A stretch of DNA of 32,576 nt from Bacteroidales bacterium (GCA_007132585.1 SLOJ01000221.1:1-32576), one strand, 5' to 3'; positions 17,899 through 26,254 are shown, numbered from the stretch's first letter. Made by a program: numbers and translations. The notes: generated from the sequence alone by a model not told the origin.

Positions 17899-19113
17899 TT
17901 ATCGGAATGTAATTGCCTTTACAGGAGAAACTCTGGCAATAATATGGCTTGGAATAATCAGCATAGCTATGCAGATGGCAAATGTGCCAAGGTTTAGGAT
18001 AGCAATATAAAAAATATCGAAATTTATGGGAACAACATCAACAAAATAAGATTCCTGTGATAGTTTTATCAGCCCGGTCTTTTGCTGAAGCAAAGCCAGA
18101 CCAATTCCCAAAAGATTTCCCAGTAACAAGCCCCTTAGTATTAAAAAACCTGCATGGTAAAGAAATATCTTTCTTACCTGATTATTTGCAGCCCCCATGG
18201 CTTTAAGAATTCCGATAAGATTTGTTTTCTCCAATACCGATATTAGTAGGGTTGTGATCATATTGATGCTTGCCACAAGCACCATGATAATTATTATCAC
18301 ATAAACATTCATATCAAGCAATGCCAGCCAGTCAAATATTTGCGGGTATACTTGTCTTATGGTTTTTGAGTCCAGAGAATAATGTATATTGTCGCGGACA
18401 ACTTCATTCATCCTTTCTATATGTCTGTAATTGTCAACAAGTACTTCAAAACCTCCCACCTGATCGTGTTGCCAGTTATTAAGTCTTTGAATATGACCTA
18501 TATCACCGAGAATGAATAATTTATCCAGCTCTTCCAGGCCGGTTTCGTAAATACCTGCTACGTTAAGTCTGCGCACACGGGGTGGATCCTGGATAAAATA
18601 CACGAATACATCATCCTGAATATTCAACTGTAACAATTTTGAAATGTATTCCGATATGATTATCTGGTCGGTTCTGGAGGTATCAGAAATGTCTAATATT
18701 TGTCCTTGTTTGAGTCTGTTCCGGAAAAAGTCCCAATGAAAATCACTGCCAATTCCTTTAAAAATTACCCCGTGGATTTCATCATCGGTTTTAATAATAC
18801 CGGGTTTGGTTGCAAAAACCTGTATGTGCTTAATGCCTTCTTCGTTTTTAAGATCAGTGTAGAAGTCCTGATATTTACTAATGGGTCGCGCTTCGTAAGA
18901 AACATTATAATCAAAACTGGTTATCTGGATATGGGAGCCAAAACCAATCACTTTGCTGCGTATTTCATTTTGAAATCCTGTTACAACAGCAACAGCAATG
19001 ATCATTACAGCAAGACCAAGCGAAATGGAAAGGATTGCTATGGCCTTTACAAGTCCGGTAAGCCTGGGTTTTTCTGCCCCAATATTGCGGGCAATAAAGA
19101 AAGGAAAATTCAA
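17899..19113 (-). CDS. ABC transporter permease, LolC/LolE (FtsX) type
   Basis: 404 residues. The layout is that of lipoprotein-releasing permeases: one N-terminal membrane helix (about 22-46, AIAILSISLGLAVMIIAVAVV), a large periplasmic MacB-like domain (about 50-265) and three C-terminal helices that begin near NVYVIIIIMVLVASINMITTL and include LIGILKAMGAANNQVRKIFL, the conserved FtsX coupling segment. Expected role: with a LolD-type ATPase, extract mature lipoproteins from the inner membrane for delivery to the outer membrane. No ATPase gene is adjacent, so the partner must be elsewhere. The start is a TTG at 19113; an in-frame stop lies five codons upstream and no ATG lies between. Several lipoprotein genes in this window could be its clients. 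Confidence 0.88.
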   Translation of the reverse strand: MNFPFFIARNIGAEKPRLTGLVKAIAILSISLGLAVMIIAVAVVTGFQNEIRSKVIGFGSHIQITSFDYNVSYEARPISKYQDFYTDLKNEEGIKHIQVFATKPGIIKTDDEIHGVIFKGIGSDFHWDFFRNRLKQGQILDISDTSRTDQIIISEYISKLLQLNIQDDVFVYFIQDPPRVRRLNVAGIYETGLEELDKLFILGDIGHIQRLNNWQHDQVGGFEVLVDNYRHIERMNEVVRDNIHYSLDSKTIRQVYPQIFDWLALLDMNVYVIIIIMVLVASINMITTLLISVLEKTNLIGILKAMGAANNQVRKIFLYHAGFLILRGLLLGNLLGIGLALLQQKTGLIKLSQESYFVDVVPINFDIFYIAILNLGTFAICIAMLIIPSHIIARVSPVKAITFR

Positions 19114-19144
19114 GTTATTGATATTTTAAAAACATTCCTGCCTG

Positions 19145-19152
19145 CAAAAATA
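19145..19152 (-). promoter_or_regulatory. Candidate -7 box for the LolC/E-type permease
   Basis: The minus strand reads TATTTTTG, a perfect TAnnTTTG, 31 bases from the TTG start codon. This supports the chosen start. No clear -33 element. Confidence 0.4.
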
Positions 19153-19254
19153 TAATTTTATTTCCATCTGTATCCGATACAAAAAAGCATAAGTCACATT
19201 AATATGTAAATTGTTTAAATTTTGCATGATTACTGCACAATTAGTATTAAATGA

Positions 19255-19286
19255 TTTGATTTTGGTGCCGGTTTTCGCTATATTCG
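19255..19286 (+). promoter_or_regulatory. Candidate -33/-7 promoter for the baeRF-like gene
   Basis: TTTG at 19255-19258, a 20-base spacer, then TATATTCG at 19279-19286, one mismatch from TAnnTTTG. The ATG at 19318 is 31 bases downstream. It is the only site in the window with a -33 element at the textbook spacing, though the -7 is imperfect. Confidence 0.35.
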
Positions 19287-19317
19287 ATCATTAATTTTAA
19301 TTTAAAAATATAAACAT

Positions 19318-20388
19318 ATGGACAAGAGCTTATTGAAAAAATTGATGGAAGTTAAACAATACCCATGTGTATCCATTTTGTTGCCCACTCACCGAACCGC
19401 ACCTGATAATCAAAAAAATGCAATAAGATTGAAAAGACTTGTGAAACAGGCAAGCGATATGGTTGAGAAGGAGCTGAGTAAAAAAGATTCCAAACTTCTG
19501 GCAGGGAAAATTAAAAATCTGGCTTCCAGGGTAGATATCAGCCATACCCTTGATGGACTAGCTCTTTTTGTCAGCAGCGATATTGAAGAAATGGTTGATA
19601 TACCCTTCAGAGTAAAAGAAAGAGTTATTATTGATAAAACTTTTGCTACCCGCGATCTCATAAAAACTTCTAATCGTGGAACCAATTATTTTATACTTGA
19701 CCTGAGCCTTAACAGAGCCAGGCTGCTTTCCTGTTTTCGTGATCAGGCAACCGAAATAAAAGATAATGGCTTTCCTATGGAGAGTGAATTTGATATGCTT
19801 GAGCTGAATTCTACCGATTTCTCAAGGGAAAAAAGAAAGCAGATCAGGGAGTTTTTCAACCGTGTTGACAAAGCATTTCTGAGTAAATATAATTTTGATA
19901 ATATTAAGCTTGTAATTGCCGGAGTAAAGAAAAATTTATCCTTATATCGTGATGCTGCAGATTCAAAGGAAATAATTTATGAACAACTGGAGGGTAATTT
20001 TGAGTCAACATCAGTGCATGACCTTGGCAAGAAAGTCTGGGAGATTGTTCGCGGGAAAAATAAAAAGGAAAGGCATAAAGCACTAAATGAAATACAAAAC
20101 GCAATCAGTGCAAATAAACTTGCATCAGGAATTTCAGAAGTATGGAGAACTGCAATGGAAGGCAGGGTGAGTTTATTGGTTGTTGAAGAAGATTATCAGG
20201 TTAGTGCAGCTTTGGGTGATAATAATTCACTTATTCTTGATATAAGCGATATACCCGGAAAAGAAATAATACCCGATGCAGTTGATGAAGTGGCAGAGTT
20301 TGTTGTAGATAAAGGTGGTAAGGTTGTTTTTGTAGATAACGGAACGCTTGGCAAGTATCATAAAGTTGCTGCAATTCTTCGCTACTAA
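19318..20388 (+). CDS. baeRF-like protein (bacterial homologue of eRF1-type release factors)
   Basis: 356 residues, cytoplasmic. I recognise the pattern of the bacterial archaeo-eukaryotic-release-factor-like (baeRF) family: an N-terminal SILLPTHRTAPDNQK segment (residues about 19-33), a central domain where the protein reads NYFILDLSLNRARLLSCF, a RKQIREFFNRVDKAF helix, and a C-terminal domain with GRVSLLVVEEDY and finally FVDNGTLGKYHKVAAILRY, resembling an L7Ae-like end. I do not see a GGQ peptide-release motif, so hydrolysis of peptidyl-tRNA is not supported. Family members have been proposed to act in ribosome rescue or stress; that is literature inference. Family match is from memory, so confidence is moderate. 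It converges on clpB with a shared terminator. Confidence 0.7.
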   Translation: MDKSLLKKLMEVKQYPCVSILLPTHRTAPDNQKNAIRLKRLVKQASDMVEKELSKKDSKLLAGKIKNLASRVDISHTLDGLALFVSSDIEEMVDIPFRVKERVIIDKTFATRDLIKTSNRGTNYFILDLSLNRARLLSCFRDQATEIKDNGFPMESEFDMLELNSTDFSREKRKQIREFFNRVDKAFLSKYNFDNIKLVIAGVKKNLSLYRDAADSKEIIYEQLEGNFESTSVHDLGKKVWEIVRGKNKKERHKALNEIQNAISANKLASGISEVWRTAMEGRVSLLVVEEDYQVSAALGDNNSLILDISDIPGKEIIPDAVDEVAEFVVDKGGKVVFVDNGTLGKYHKVAAILRY

Positions 20389-20394
20389 AAAAGC

Positions 20395-20439
20395 AAAAAG
20401 GGTGAGGTCATTTTTTATCAATGAACCTGCACCCTTTTT
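20395..20439. terminator. Bidirectional rho-independent terminator between the baeRF-like gene and clpB
   Basis: Inverted repeat AAAAAGGGTG (20395-20404) with CACCCTTTTT (20430-20439). The interior can extend the stem, since AGGTCATT faces AATGAACCT with bulges. The A-run on one side and T-run on the other let it work for both converging genes. Confidence 0.75.
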
Positions 20440-20442
20440 AAT

Positions 20443-23037
20443 TTATTTATTCTCAAATACAAGTTCATCATTTTTTATATCAATATGAATGTGTGAATCT
20501 CTTGTAATTTTTCCGGCAAGAATTTCTTTTGAAAGGCGGTTAAGTATGTACCTTTGAATAGCTCTTTTTAATGGACGGGCACCATATTGGGGATCAAACC
20601 CTATTCTTGCTACCCAGTCGATAGCTTTATCTGTAAGGCTCAACATTATTCCGTTTTCCGATAGCATATCCTGAGCAAACCTTATCTGAATTTTTACAAC
20701 GTCGCGTATTTCATCGAGATTTAAGGGCTTAAACATAATTATTTCATCAACACGGTTCAGAAACTCAGGCCGGATGGCTTTTTTCAGCAAAACAGTCACT
20801 TCATTTTGTGTTTTTTCAAGAATCTCATTATGATTGCTCTCATTCATTTTCCCGAAGTTTTCCTGAATGAGTGATGACCCCATATTGGATGTCATAATAA
20901 TAATGGTATTCTTAAAATCGGCTGTACGTCCCTTATTATCAGTAAGCCTGCCTTCGTCGAGTACCTGCAGAAGAATATTAAACACATCAGGATGTGCTTT
21001 TTCTATTTCATCAAGCAGAATTACAGAATAGGGCTTTCTTCTTACAGATTCTGTAAGCTGGCCACTTTCTTCATACCCAACATATCCGGGAGGAGCTCCA
21101 ATCAAACGGCTTACCGTATGTCGTTCCTGGTATTCCGACATATCAACGCGAACCATGGCATTTTCATCGTTAAAAAGAAACTCTGCCAGAGCTCTTGCCA
21201 ACTCGGTTTTTCCCACACCGGTTGTTCCCATAAAAATAAAGGACCCTATGGGTTTTTTATGATCCTGCAATCCTGCCCGGCTTCGTCTTATCGCATCTGA
21301 AACAGCTTCAATGGCTTCCTGCTGACCCACCACGCGTTTATGAAGCTCATCTTCGAGCCTTAACAGCTTATCTCTTTCACTTTGCAACATTCGGCTAACC
21401 GGAATACCTGTCCAGCGCGATACCACATCGGCAATATCTTCAGCAGCAACCTCTTCTTTTATTAGTGCTTGAGATGATTGCATCTCATGAAGTTTTTCAT
21501 TGAGTTTCTCCAGTTCGGTTTCTGTTGCTTTCATATGCCCGTAGCGGATCTCTGCCACTTTACCAAAATCACCGTTTCGTTCAGCCTGGTCAGCTTCAAA
21601 CTTTAGATCCTCCAGTTTCTTTTTTTGTTTCTGAATTCCGTCAACTACTTCTTTTTCACTTTCCCAGCGTGCTTTTAATTGGTTCTTTTCTTCATAAAGA
21701 TTGGCTAAATCTTCATTAAGTTCTTTTAATTTTTGTTCGTCTTTTTCTCGCTTAATAGCTTCTTTCTCAATTTCCAGTTGCCTGATCTTTCTTTCTGCTT
21801 CATCTAATTCCTCGGGAACCGAATTCATTTCCAGCCTGAGTTTTGATGCCGCTTCGTCAATAAGGTCAATAGCCTTATCGGGTAAAAAGCGATCAGATAT
21901 GTATCGTTGCGAAAGATCAACAGCGGCTACAATAGCTTCGTCTTTTATACGCACCTGGTGATGGGTTTCGTAACGCTCTTTAAGTCCGCGCAGAATTGAA
22001 ATGGCATCGGTGCGGTCAGGTTCATCAACCATTACAGTCTGGAATCTTCGCTCTAAAGCCTTATCTTTTTCAAAATAACGCTGATATTCTTTAAGGGTTG
22101 TGGCACCAATAGCCCTGAGTTCACCGCGTGCAAGGGCAGGTTTTAAAATATTGGCGGCATCCATGGCGCCCTCACCTCCGCCACCTGCACCCACCAGAGT
22201 GTGAATTTCATCAATAAACAAAACAACTTCGCCATCTGAAGTAACCACCTCCTTAATTACTGCTTTCAATCGTTCTTCAAACTCACCTTTGTATTTGGCT
22301 CCAGCTATAAGTGCACCCATATCCAGACTGAATATTTTTTTTGATTTAAGATTTTCCGGAACATCGCCGTTAATTATACGGTGAGCCAACCCTTCGGCGA
22401 TAGCAGTTTTACCTACGCCGGGTTCACCAATAAGGATAGGGTTGTTTTTGGTCCTTCTTGAAAGAATCTGAAGGATGCGCCTGATCTCTTCATCGCGCCC
22501 GATTACAGGATCCAGTTTACCTGTTAATGCAAGCTTATTTAGATCATTGGCGTATTTGCCCAAAGCATTATAGGTTTCTTCGGCCGACTGACTGGTAACC
22601 TTTGAACCTTTTCGCAGTTCTGTAATGGCTGCCTTAAGATTTTTTTCAGTTAAACCACTGTCTTTCATCAGCCGGCTTATATTATCGTTGTTATTCAATA
22701 ATGCAAGCAGAAGATGTTCAATTGAAATAAACTCATCATCAAATTCCTTGAGAAAGCTTGTTGCATTTTGAAGTACTTTACTGGTATCGTTGCCGAGATA
22801 AGTATTGCCTCCACTTACTTTGGGGTATGATTCTACCATACGGTCAAGCACCTGCCTGAAATTCTGAAGATTTACATTATTTTTCTTCAGTAAATGGGGT
22901 GTAACACTCTCATCAACCGCTAAGATACCCTTTAACAGGTGACCTGTTTCTATTGCCTGGTGTTGGTAACCCATAGCAATTTCCTGCGCTTTCTGCAGTG
23001 CTTCCTGCGATTTTAAAGTGAAATTATCTAAGTTCAT
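20443..23037 (-). CDS. clpB: ATP-dependent disaggregase ClpB
   Basis: 864 residues, full length. AAA+ Hsp100 unfoldase that, with DnaK, rescues aggregated proteins after heat stress. Order of parts: N-domain with two repeats (about 1-145), NBD1 with Walker A GEPGVGKT at 204-211 and Walker B VLFIDEIHT at 272-280, the coiled-coil middle domain that identifies ClpB rather than ClpA/C (about 410-525), then NBD2 with Walker A GTTGVGKT at 604-611, the pore loop GYVGYEESG, and a C-terminal small domain. The aromatic pore loop of NBD1 is KYKGEFEERLK. No ClpP-binding loop of the IGF type is seen. It has its own long upstream gap (23038-23391), where a heat-regulated promoter would be expected; I could not identify one. 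Confidence 0.97.
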   Translation of the reverse strand: MNLDNFTLKSQEALQKAQEIAMGYQHQAIETGHLLKGILAVDESVTPHLLKKNNVNLQNFRQVLDRMVESYPKVSGGNTYLGNDTSKVLQNATSFLKEFDDEFISIEHLLLALLNNNDNISRLMKDSGLTEKNLKAAITELRKGSKVTSQSAEETYNALGKYANDLNKLALTGKLDPVIGRDEEIRRILQILSRRTKNNPILIGEPGVGKTAIAEGLAHRIINGDVPENLKSKKIFSLDMGALIAGAKYKGEFEERLKAVIKEVVTSDGEVVLFIDEIHTLVGAGGGGEGAMDAANILKPALARGELRAIGATTLKEYQRYFEKDKALERRFQTVMVDEPDRTDAISILRGLKERYETHHQVRIKDEAIVAAVDLSQRYISDRFLPDKAIDLIDEAASKLRLEMNSVPEELDEAERKIRQLEIEKEAIKREKDEQKLKELNEDLANLYEEKNQLKARWESEKEVVDGIQKQKKKLEDLKFEADQAERNGDFGKVAEIRYGHMKATETELEKLNEKLHEMQSSQALIKEEVAAEDIADVVSRWTGIPVSRMLQSERDKLLRLEDELHKRVVGQQEAIEAVSDAIRRSRAGLQDHKKPIGSFIFMGTTGVGKTELARALAEFLFNDENAMVRVDMSEYQERHTVSRLIGAPPGYVGYEESGQLTESVRRKPYSVILLDEIEKAHPDVFNILLQVLDEGRLTDNKGRTADFKNTIIIMTSNMGSSLIQENFGKMNESNHNEILEKTQNEVTVLLKKAIRPEFLNRVDEIIMFKPLNLDEIRDVVKIQIRFAQDMLSENGIMLSLTDKAIDWVARIGFDPQYGARPLKRAIQRYILNRLSKEILAGKITRDSHIHIDIKNDELVFENK

Positions 23038-23391
23038 GGCTATTATCTGAATATTATGTTTTTATGTATTCTTGTAAAATAACTTGCTAAATTCATTCAA
23101 GCGCATTCAAAGAGTGCACCAAGTTGTGATGTATTGTTTTTGAAGACATTATGGCATTTCAGAGATACTGTGGGCTGACAAAATTTCTGAACAATAAATA
23201 AAATTTTAATTTCGGGCTCCAAATGAAGCGATCTTTTTGTATTATTGCCCACTGAAAATTTCATAAGGTTACAAAAGAATAAGTTTTCCCGTGAATATGA
23301 TATTATCTATGCCAATATAATATTATTGCATAGTGATTTTACTTCACTGGCAAAGAATAGAATTGTTTGTTCATGTTAAAATAATAAAGTC
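23038..23391. other. 354-base intergenic region between divergent clpB and symporter genes
   Basis: AT-rich, with no credible open reading frame on either strand. It must hold both divergent promoters, but I find no perfect TAnnTTTG on either strand; the nearest is TCTTTTTG near 23241 on the plus strand. No CIRCE-like element (TTAGCACTC-N9-GAGTGCTAA) is visible upstream of clpB. The one clear structure is the hairpin at 23307-23333, listed separately. Confidence 0.7.
23307..23333 (+). promoter_or_regulatory. Hairpin/inverted repeat upstream of the symporter gene
   Basis: CTATGC (23307-23312), one bulged C, AATA, a six-base loop, then TATT and GCATAG (23328-23333): a 10-bp stem with one bulge. 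It ends 58 bases before the ATG at 23392 and is not followed by a T-run, so it is not a terminator. It could be an operator or a 5'-leader structure. Function is unknown. Confidence 0.35.
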
Positions 23392-24609
23392 ATGTTAAAA
23401 CGTATACAGTTGCACTGGCAAATATTAATTGCCCTAGTTTTAAGTATCATTTTTGGAATTACACTTCCAGCCTATGTAGAATATGTAAGCTGGATGGGGG
23501 ATGTTTTTTTACGCGCACTCCAGATGATTATAGTGCCACTGATTTTTTCTTCTATTGTTTCAGGTGTAACCGGAATCGGATCGGGGCAAAACCTGGGGCG
23601 AATGACATTAAAAACCATTGGTTACTACATGACCACCAGTTTGTTTGCTATTGTAACAGGTTTGTTACTTGTAAACATTATACGACCCGGGGTAGATGCA
23701 GATCTTGGGCTAAGTGCCAATGTGGAGGGATTAGCCGCCAGTGGTGATTCTTTCGGGCAAACACTTATAAAAATTATTCCCACCAATATTGTTGAATCCA
23801 TGGTAAGGGGTGATCTGCCCTCCATAATTTTCTTTGCTATATTTTTTGGCTTTTTCGCCACCCGCGTAATGCCACAGTATAGCGACTCTGTGGTAAACTT
23901 TTTTAATGGCATTTTTGAGATCATGATGAAGATCACTTTGTTCGTAATCAAATTCACTCCTTTGGGTGTATTTGGAATAGTCTCAGCAATTGTTGCTGAA
24001 AATGGAGATAATTTAATTGCCCTTTTCAGTAGTATGGGAATATATATGATAACTGTACTGGGCGCATTGTTTATACATGCATTTGTAACACTTCCATTGC
24101 TGATGAAGTTTATTGGTAAAGCCAACCCGGTAAAGCATGCCCGTAATATGTCGGTACCATTGTTAACAGCATTTTCAACATCCAGCAGTAGTGCTACACT
24201 GCCGCTTACCATCGAGTCGGTTGAGTTTAAAAGTGGGGTTTCCAATAAAACAACCAGTTTTGTTTTACCCCTTGGGGCTACCATTAATATGGATGGTACT
24301 GCGCTTTATCAATGCATTGCTGTGTTGTTTATTTCTCAGGCCTATGGTGTAGATCTGAGTATAGTACAGCAATTCATAGTAATATTAACCGCGTTGCTAG
24401 CTTCAATTGGTGCGGCTGGTATACCTATGGCCGGTCTGGTTATTATTTCAATAATTTTGTCGGCAGTAGGGCTGCCACTTGAAGGTGTGGGTCTTATTTT
24501 GGCGGTTGACCGGATCCTGGATATGGTAAGAACATCAGTTAATGTGTGGAGTGATAGCTGCGGTGCGGTAATTATAGCTAAAAGTGAAGGTGAATCAACG
24601 TATGTATGA
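23392..24609 (+). CDS. Dicarboxylate/amino acid:cation symporter (DAACS/GltP family)
   Basis: 405 residues, about eight membrane helices plus two re-entrant hairpins. Imports an acidic amino acid or C4-dicarboxylate with H+ or Na+. Seen: the serine-rich HP1 tip STSSSSATLP at 262-271, NMDGTA at 299-304 (TM7 cation site), IGAAGIPMAG at 339-348 (HP2), and the TM8 substrate site with Asp377, Arg380, Thr381, Asn384 and Asp388. Arg380 aligns with the arginine of GltPh that binds the substrate side-chain carboxylate, which favours aspartate/glutamate or a dicarboxylate over neutral amino acids. The usual GD of NVTGD reads SD here. ATG at 23392; single-gene unit closed by the terminator at 24636. Confidence 0.93.
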   Translation: MLKRIQLHWQILIALVLSIIFGITLPAYVEYVSWMGDVFLRALQMIIVPLIFSSIVSGVTGIGSGQNLGRMTLKTIGYYMTTSLFAIVTGLLLVNIIRPGVDADLGLSANVEGLAASGDSFGQTLIKIIPTNIVESMVRGDLPSIIFFAIFFGFFATRVMPQYSDSVVNFFNGIFEIMMKITLFVIKFTPLGVFGIVSAIVAENGDNLIALFSSMGIYMITVLGALFIHAFVTLPLLMKFIGKANPVKHARNMSVPLLTAFSTSSSSATLPLTIESVEFKSGVSNKTTSFVLPLGATINMDGTALYQCIAVLFISQAYGVDLSIVQQFIVILTALLASIGAAGIPMAGLVIISIILSAVGLPLEGVGLILAVDRILDMVRTSVNVWSDSCGAVIIAKSEGESTYV

Positions 24610-24635
24610 TGGCTTTTAAAAAAGTTATCAACAGT

Positions 24636-24669
24636 AAAAAAAAAGCTGCCTGAAAAGGCAGCTTTTTTT
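24636..24669. terminator. Bidirectional rho-independent terminator
   Basis: Stem GCTGCCT (24645-24651) and AGGCAGC (24656-24662) around a GAAA tetraloop, flanked by an A-run before and a T-run after, so the paired region extends to 14 bp or more. It lies between the converging symporter gene and the lipoprotein gene ending at 24684 and can serve both. Confidence 0.9.
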
Positions 24670-24683
24670 AAAGAGGAATATTT

Positions 24684-25259
24684 TTAATCAAATGTAGAAG
24701 TTCCTGGTACTCCATCGATTATATAATCAATGGTAAGGATTTTCTGAGCTTCACCATCATAAGTTCCTGTTCCTTCTATGCTAACACCCTGGTGTGTTTG
24801 CTGAGGAATAGTAAGAACTGGGCCGTTGATAACACCAAGAACAATGATATTTTCAAAATATAGTTCATTGAATCTTAATTCGTTAAATTCAGGGCCCCTT
24901 GTTACGGAAACAGGATAAGGAGTGTACTGAGTTCCATCATTGTCAACATCAGTTACCTGATAAGTTTTAACTAATTTATCAGCCTGTACATAAACATTTC
25001 TCTGGCCAGTTTGGCCTTCTACGCTGTATGATGCAACATAGTGATCAACAAGTACATTGCTCCAGGCAGGGTTCCAGAGTACCTGTACATCTTCGATGTC
25101 TGCTCCGTCAACTGTTACGCCATTCAGCGGATCAAATTCATCTCCAAGATCAATCGTAACATCTGTTGTAGGAACCGTAAGGGTTACTTCAGTTTCACAA
25201 GCAGTAAAAATAAAGGCACCAATTACAAGTGTCATAGTAAATTTTAACCAATTTTTCAT
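24684..25259 (-). CDS. Hypothetical lipoprotein with Ig-like domain
   Basis: 191 residues. Lipoprotein signal peptide with the lipobox around FTAC and lipidated Cys21, preceded by Lys residues and a hydrophobic core. After it, TIDLGDEFDPLNGVTVDG followed by beta-rich sequence (VDHYVASYSVEG) is the pattern of DUF5011-type bacterial Ig-like domains found in Bacteroidota surface lipoproteins. The C-terminal part (about 110-191) is beta-rich, with ILTIDYIIDGVPG near the end. Such proteins are usually surface or periplasmic accessory lipoproteins; the ligand is unknown. ATG at 25257-25259 on the minus strand; -7 box about 60 bases upstream. It converges with the symporter gene and shares its terminator. 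Confidence 0.8.
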   Translation of the reverse strand: MKNWLKFTMTLVIGAFIFTACETEVTLTVPTTDVTIDLGDEFDPLNGVTVDGADIEDVQVLWNPAWSNVLVDHYVASYSVEGQTGQRNVYVQADKLVKTYQVTDVDNDGTQYTPYPVSVTRGPEFNELRFNELYFENIIVLGVINGPVLTIPQQTHQGVSIEGTGTYDGEAQKILTIDYIIDGVPGTSTFD

Positions 25260-25318
25260 AATTTCAGGTTTTGTTAATAAATAAAAGATAATTAAAAGAG
25301 TTGTTTTTATTGTCGTTG

Positions 25319-25326
25319 CAAAATTA
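25319..25326 (-). promoter_or_regulatory. Candidate -7 box for the Ig-like lipoprotein
   Basis: The minus strand reads TAATTTTG, a perfect TAnnTTTG, 59 bases from the ATG at 25259. Confidence 0.4.
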
Positions 25327-25373
25327 ATGGTTTTTTCTTTAAAATGAGTTTTTATATCTTTTTGAAAAAAGAG

Positions 25374-25381
25374 TAACTTTG
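25374..25381 (+). promoter_or_regulatory. Candidate -7 box for the Ala-rich lipoprotein
   Basis: TAACTTTG, a perfect TAnnTTTG, 40 bases before the ATG at 25422. The same eight bases occur upstream of the receiver gene on the other strand (26255-26262). Confidence 0.45.
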
Positions 25382-25421
25382 TAATAACGATTACATAAAC
25401 TAACCAAAAGACAAACCAACT

Positions 25422-25769
25422 ATGAGAAATTTTTTCGGCATTTTATTTTTAGTAGGCATAGTTGCCTTAACAGCTTGCGGGCCAAGCAAAAAAGAACAAG
25501 CTGCAGAGCAAGCCAGGCAGGATTCAATCGCTGCTGTTGAAGAAGAGGCACGTCAGGATTCAATTGCTGCTGCTGCTGCTAAAGCTGCTGCTGCTGCTGA
25601 AGCTGCTGCCGATGCTGCCGCTGCTGCTGCAAAACAAGAAGAAGAAGAAATCAGACCAAGCAGGAGGGGTGATACTGATGTTAAATCTGAAGAAGACAGA
25701 CCTGCCCGCCGCGGTGAACAAAAAGAAGATGAAGAAGAAGAAAGCAGGCCTGCCCGTCGTGGTAGCTGA
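25422..25769 (+). CDS. Low-complexity Ala/Glu/Arg lipoprotein
   Basis: 115 residues, family not recognised. Lipoprotein signal peptide ends LTAC with Cys19. The mature protein has no hydrophobic core. It has two RQDSIAA units (the first in EQARQDSIAAVEEEARQDS), then an Ala-rich helix of about 30 residues (coded largely by GCT repeats), an acidic patch, and three copies of RP(S/A)RRG, the last at the C-terminus. It would be a membrane-anchored rod or flexible tether, perhaps contacting peptidoglycan or another polyanion through the Arg-rich motifs; that is inference. Its codon composition is skewed by the repeats. It is flanked by its own -7 box and terminator and is therefore probably a highly expressed single-gene unit. 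Confidence 0.75.
   Translation: MRNFFGILFLVGIVALTACGPSKKEQAAEQARQDSIAAVEEEARQDSIAAAAAKAAAAAEAAADAAAAAAKQEEEEIRPSRRGDTDVKSEEDRPARRGEQKEDEEEESRPARRGS
25566..25631 (+). repeat. GCT/GCN trinucleotide repeat inside the Ala-rich lipoprotein
   Basis: GCT x5, AAA, GCT x5, GAA, then further GCT/GCC/GCA codons, giving an Ala-rich helix. The repeats are in frame, so slippage would change the tract length by whole residues rather than switch the gene off. Confidence 0.85.
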
Positions 25770-25785
25770 TAGCTTTATTTATAAT

Positions 25786-25821
25786 AAAAAAAAAGGATGG
25801 TTTGATTACCATCCTTTTTTT
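25786..25821. terminator. Bidirectional rho-independent terminator
   Basis: Stem GGATGGT (25795-25801) with ACCATCC (25808-25814), six-base loop, nine A before and seven T after. It serves the Ala-rich lipoprotein on the plus strand and the receiver gene converging from the right on the minus strand, whose stop codon abuts it. Confidence 0.9.
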
Positions 25822-26188
25822 ATAAACTTATTTTCTTTAGTGTTTCTTTCAGCTTATCCGGTGTTACAGGTTTACTTATAAATCCATTGAAACCATATGT
25901 ATCAAGATTCACTGCATAATCTGCAGGATCATGCGCTGTAATTGCTATTACCGGAGTGTTTCTCTTTTGTATATCAGTTAGTTTTTTCCGAATATACACA
26001 GTGGTTTCAAGTCCGTTTTTTACCGGCATTTCTATATCCATCAAAATAAACTTGTAGTCATTCTTTTCAAGCTTATCTATGGCGATGTCTCCATTAGATG
26101 CTTCATCATAGGTATAACCAAGCGACTTTAAAACCAGTCCGATCTGTACTCTGCTTGTGAATAAATCATCTGCCACTAATACTTTCAT
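25820..26188 (-). CDS. Stand-alone CheY-like response regulator receiver protein
   Basis: 122 residues, a single receiver domain with no output domain. The acidic pocket Asp7/Asp8 (VADDLF), phospho-acceptor Asp51 (LMDIEMPVKNG), Thr84 (AITAHD) and Lys106 (ISKPVTP) are all present, so it should be phosphorylatable. Such proteins act by binding a partner or as a phosphate shuttle between an Hpt protein and another receiver. It diverges from the 26526-28994 genes across a 337-base gap, and an Hpt protein is encoded at the end of that run, which suggests that they work together. ATG at 26186-26188; perfect -7 box upstream. The partner is inferred from location only. Confidence 0.92.
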   Translation of the reverse strand: MKVLVADDLFTSRVQIGLVLKSLGYTYDEASNGDIAIDKLEKNDYKFILMDIEMPVKNGLETTVYIRKKLTDIQKRNTPVIAITAHDPADYAVNLDTYGFNGFISKPVTPDKLKETLKKISL

Positions 26189-26254
26189 CTTATTCCATTT
26201 CCGTTTAACATGGTTGCATCTAGACTGATAATCTGAAATGCTTTTTCATTTCTG

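Noticed and set aside
23038-23391. CIRCE heat-shock element upstream of clpB
   Set aside because: Neither half-site of the TTAGCACTC-N9-GAGTGCTAA element is present in the gap.
23625-24284. A 219-codon minus-strand frame inside the symporter gene
   Set aside because: It is antisense to the conserved transporter motifs (serine-rich tip and TM7 approach), with no domain of its own.
25566-25631. GCT repeat considered as a CRISPR or mobile-element repeat
   Set aside because: The unit is three bases, in frame, with no spacers; it is a coding microsatellite.
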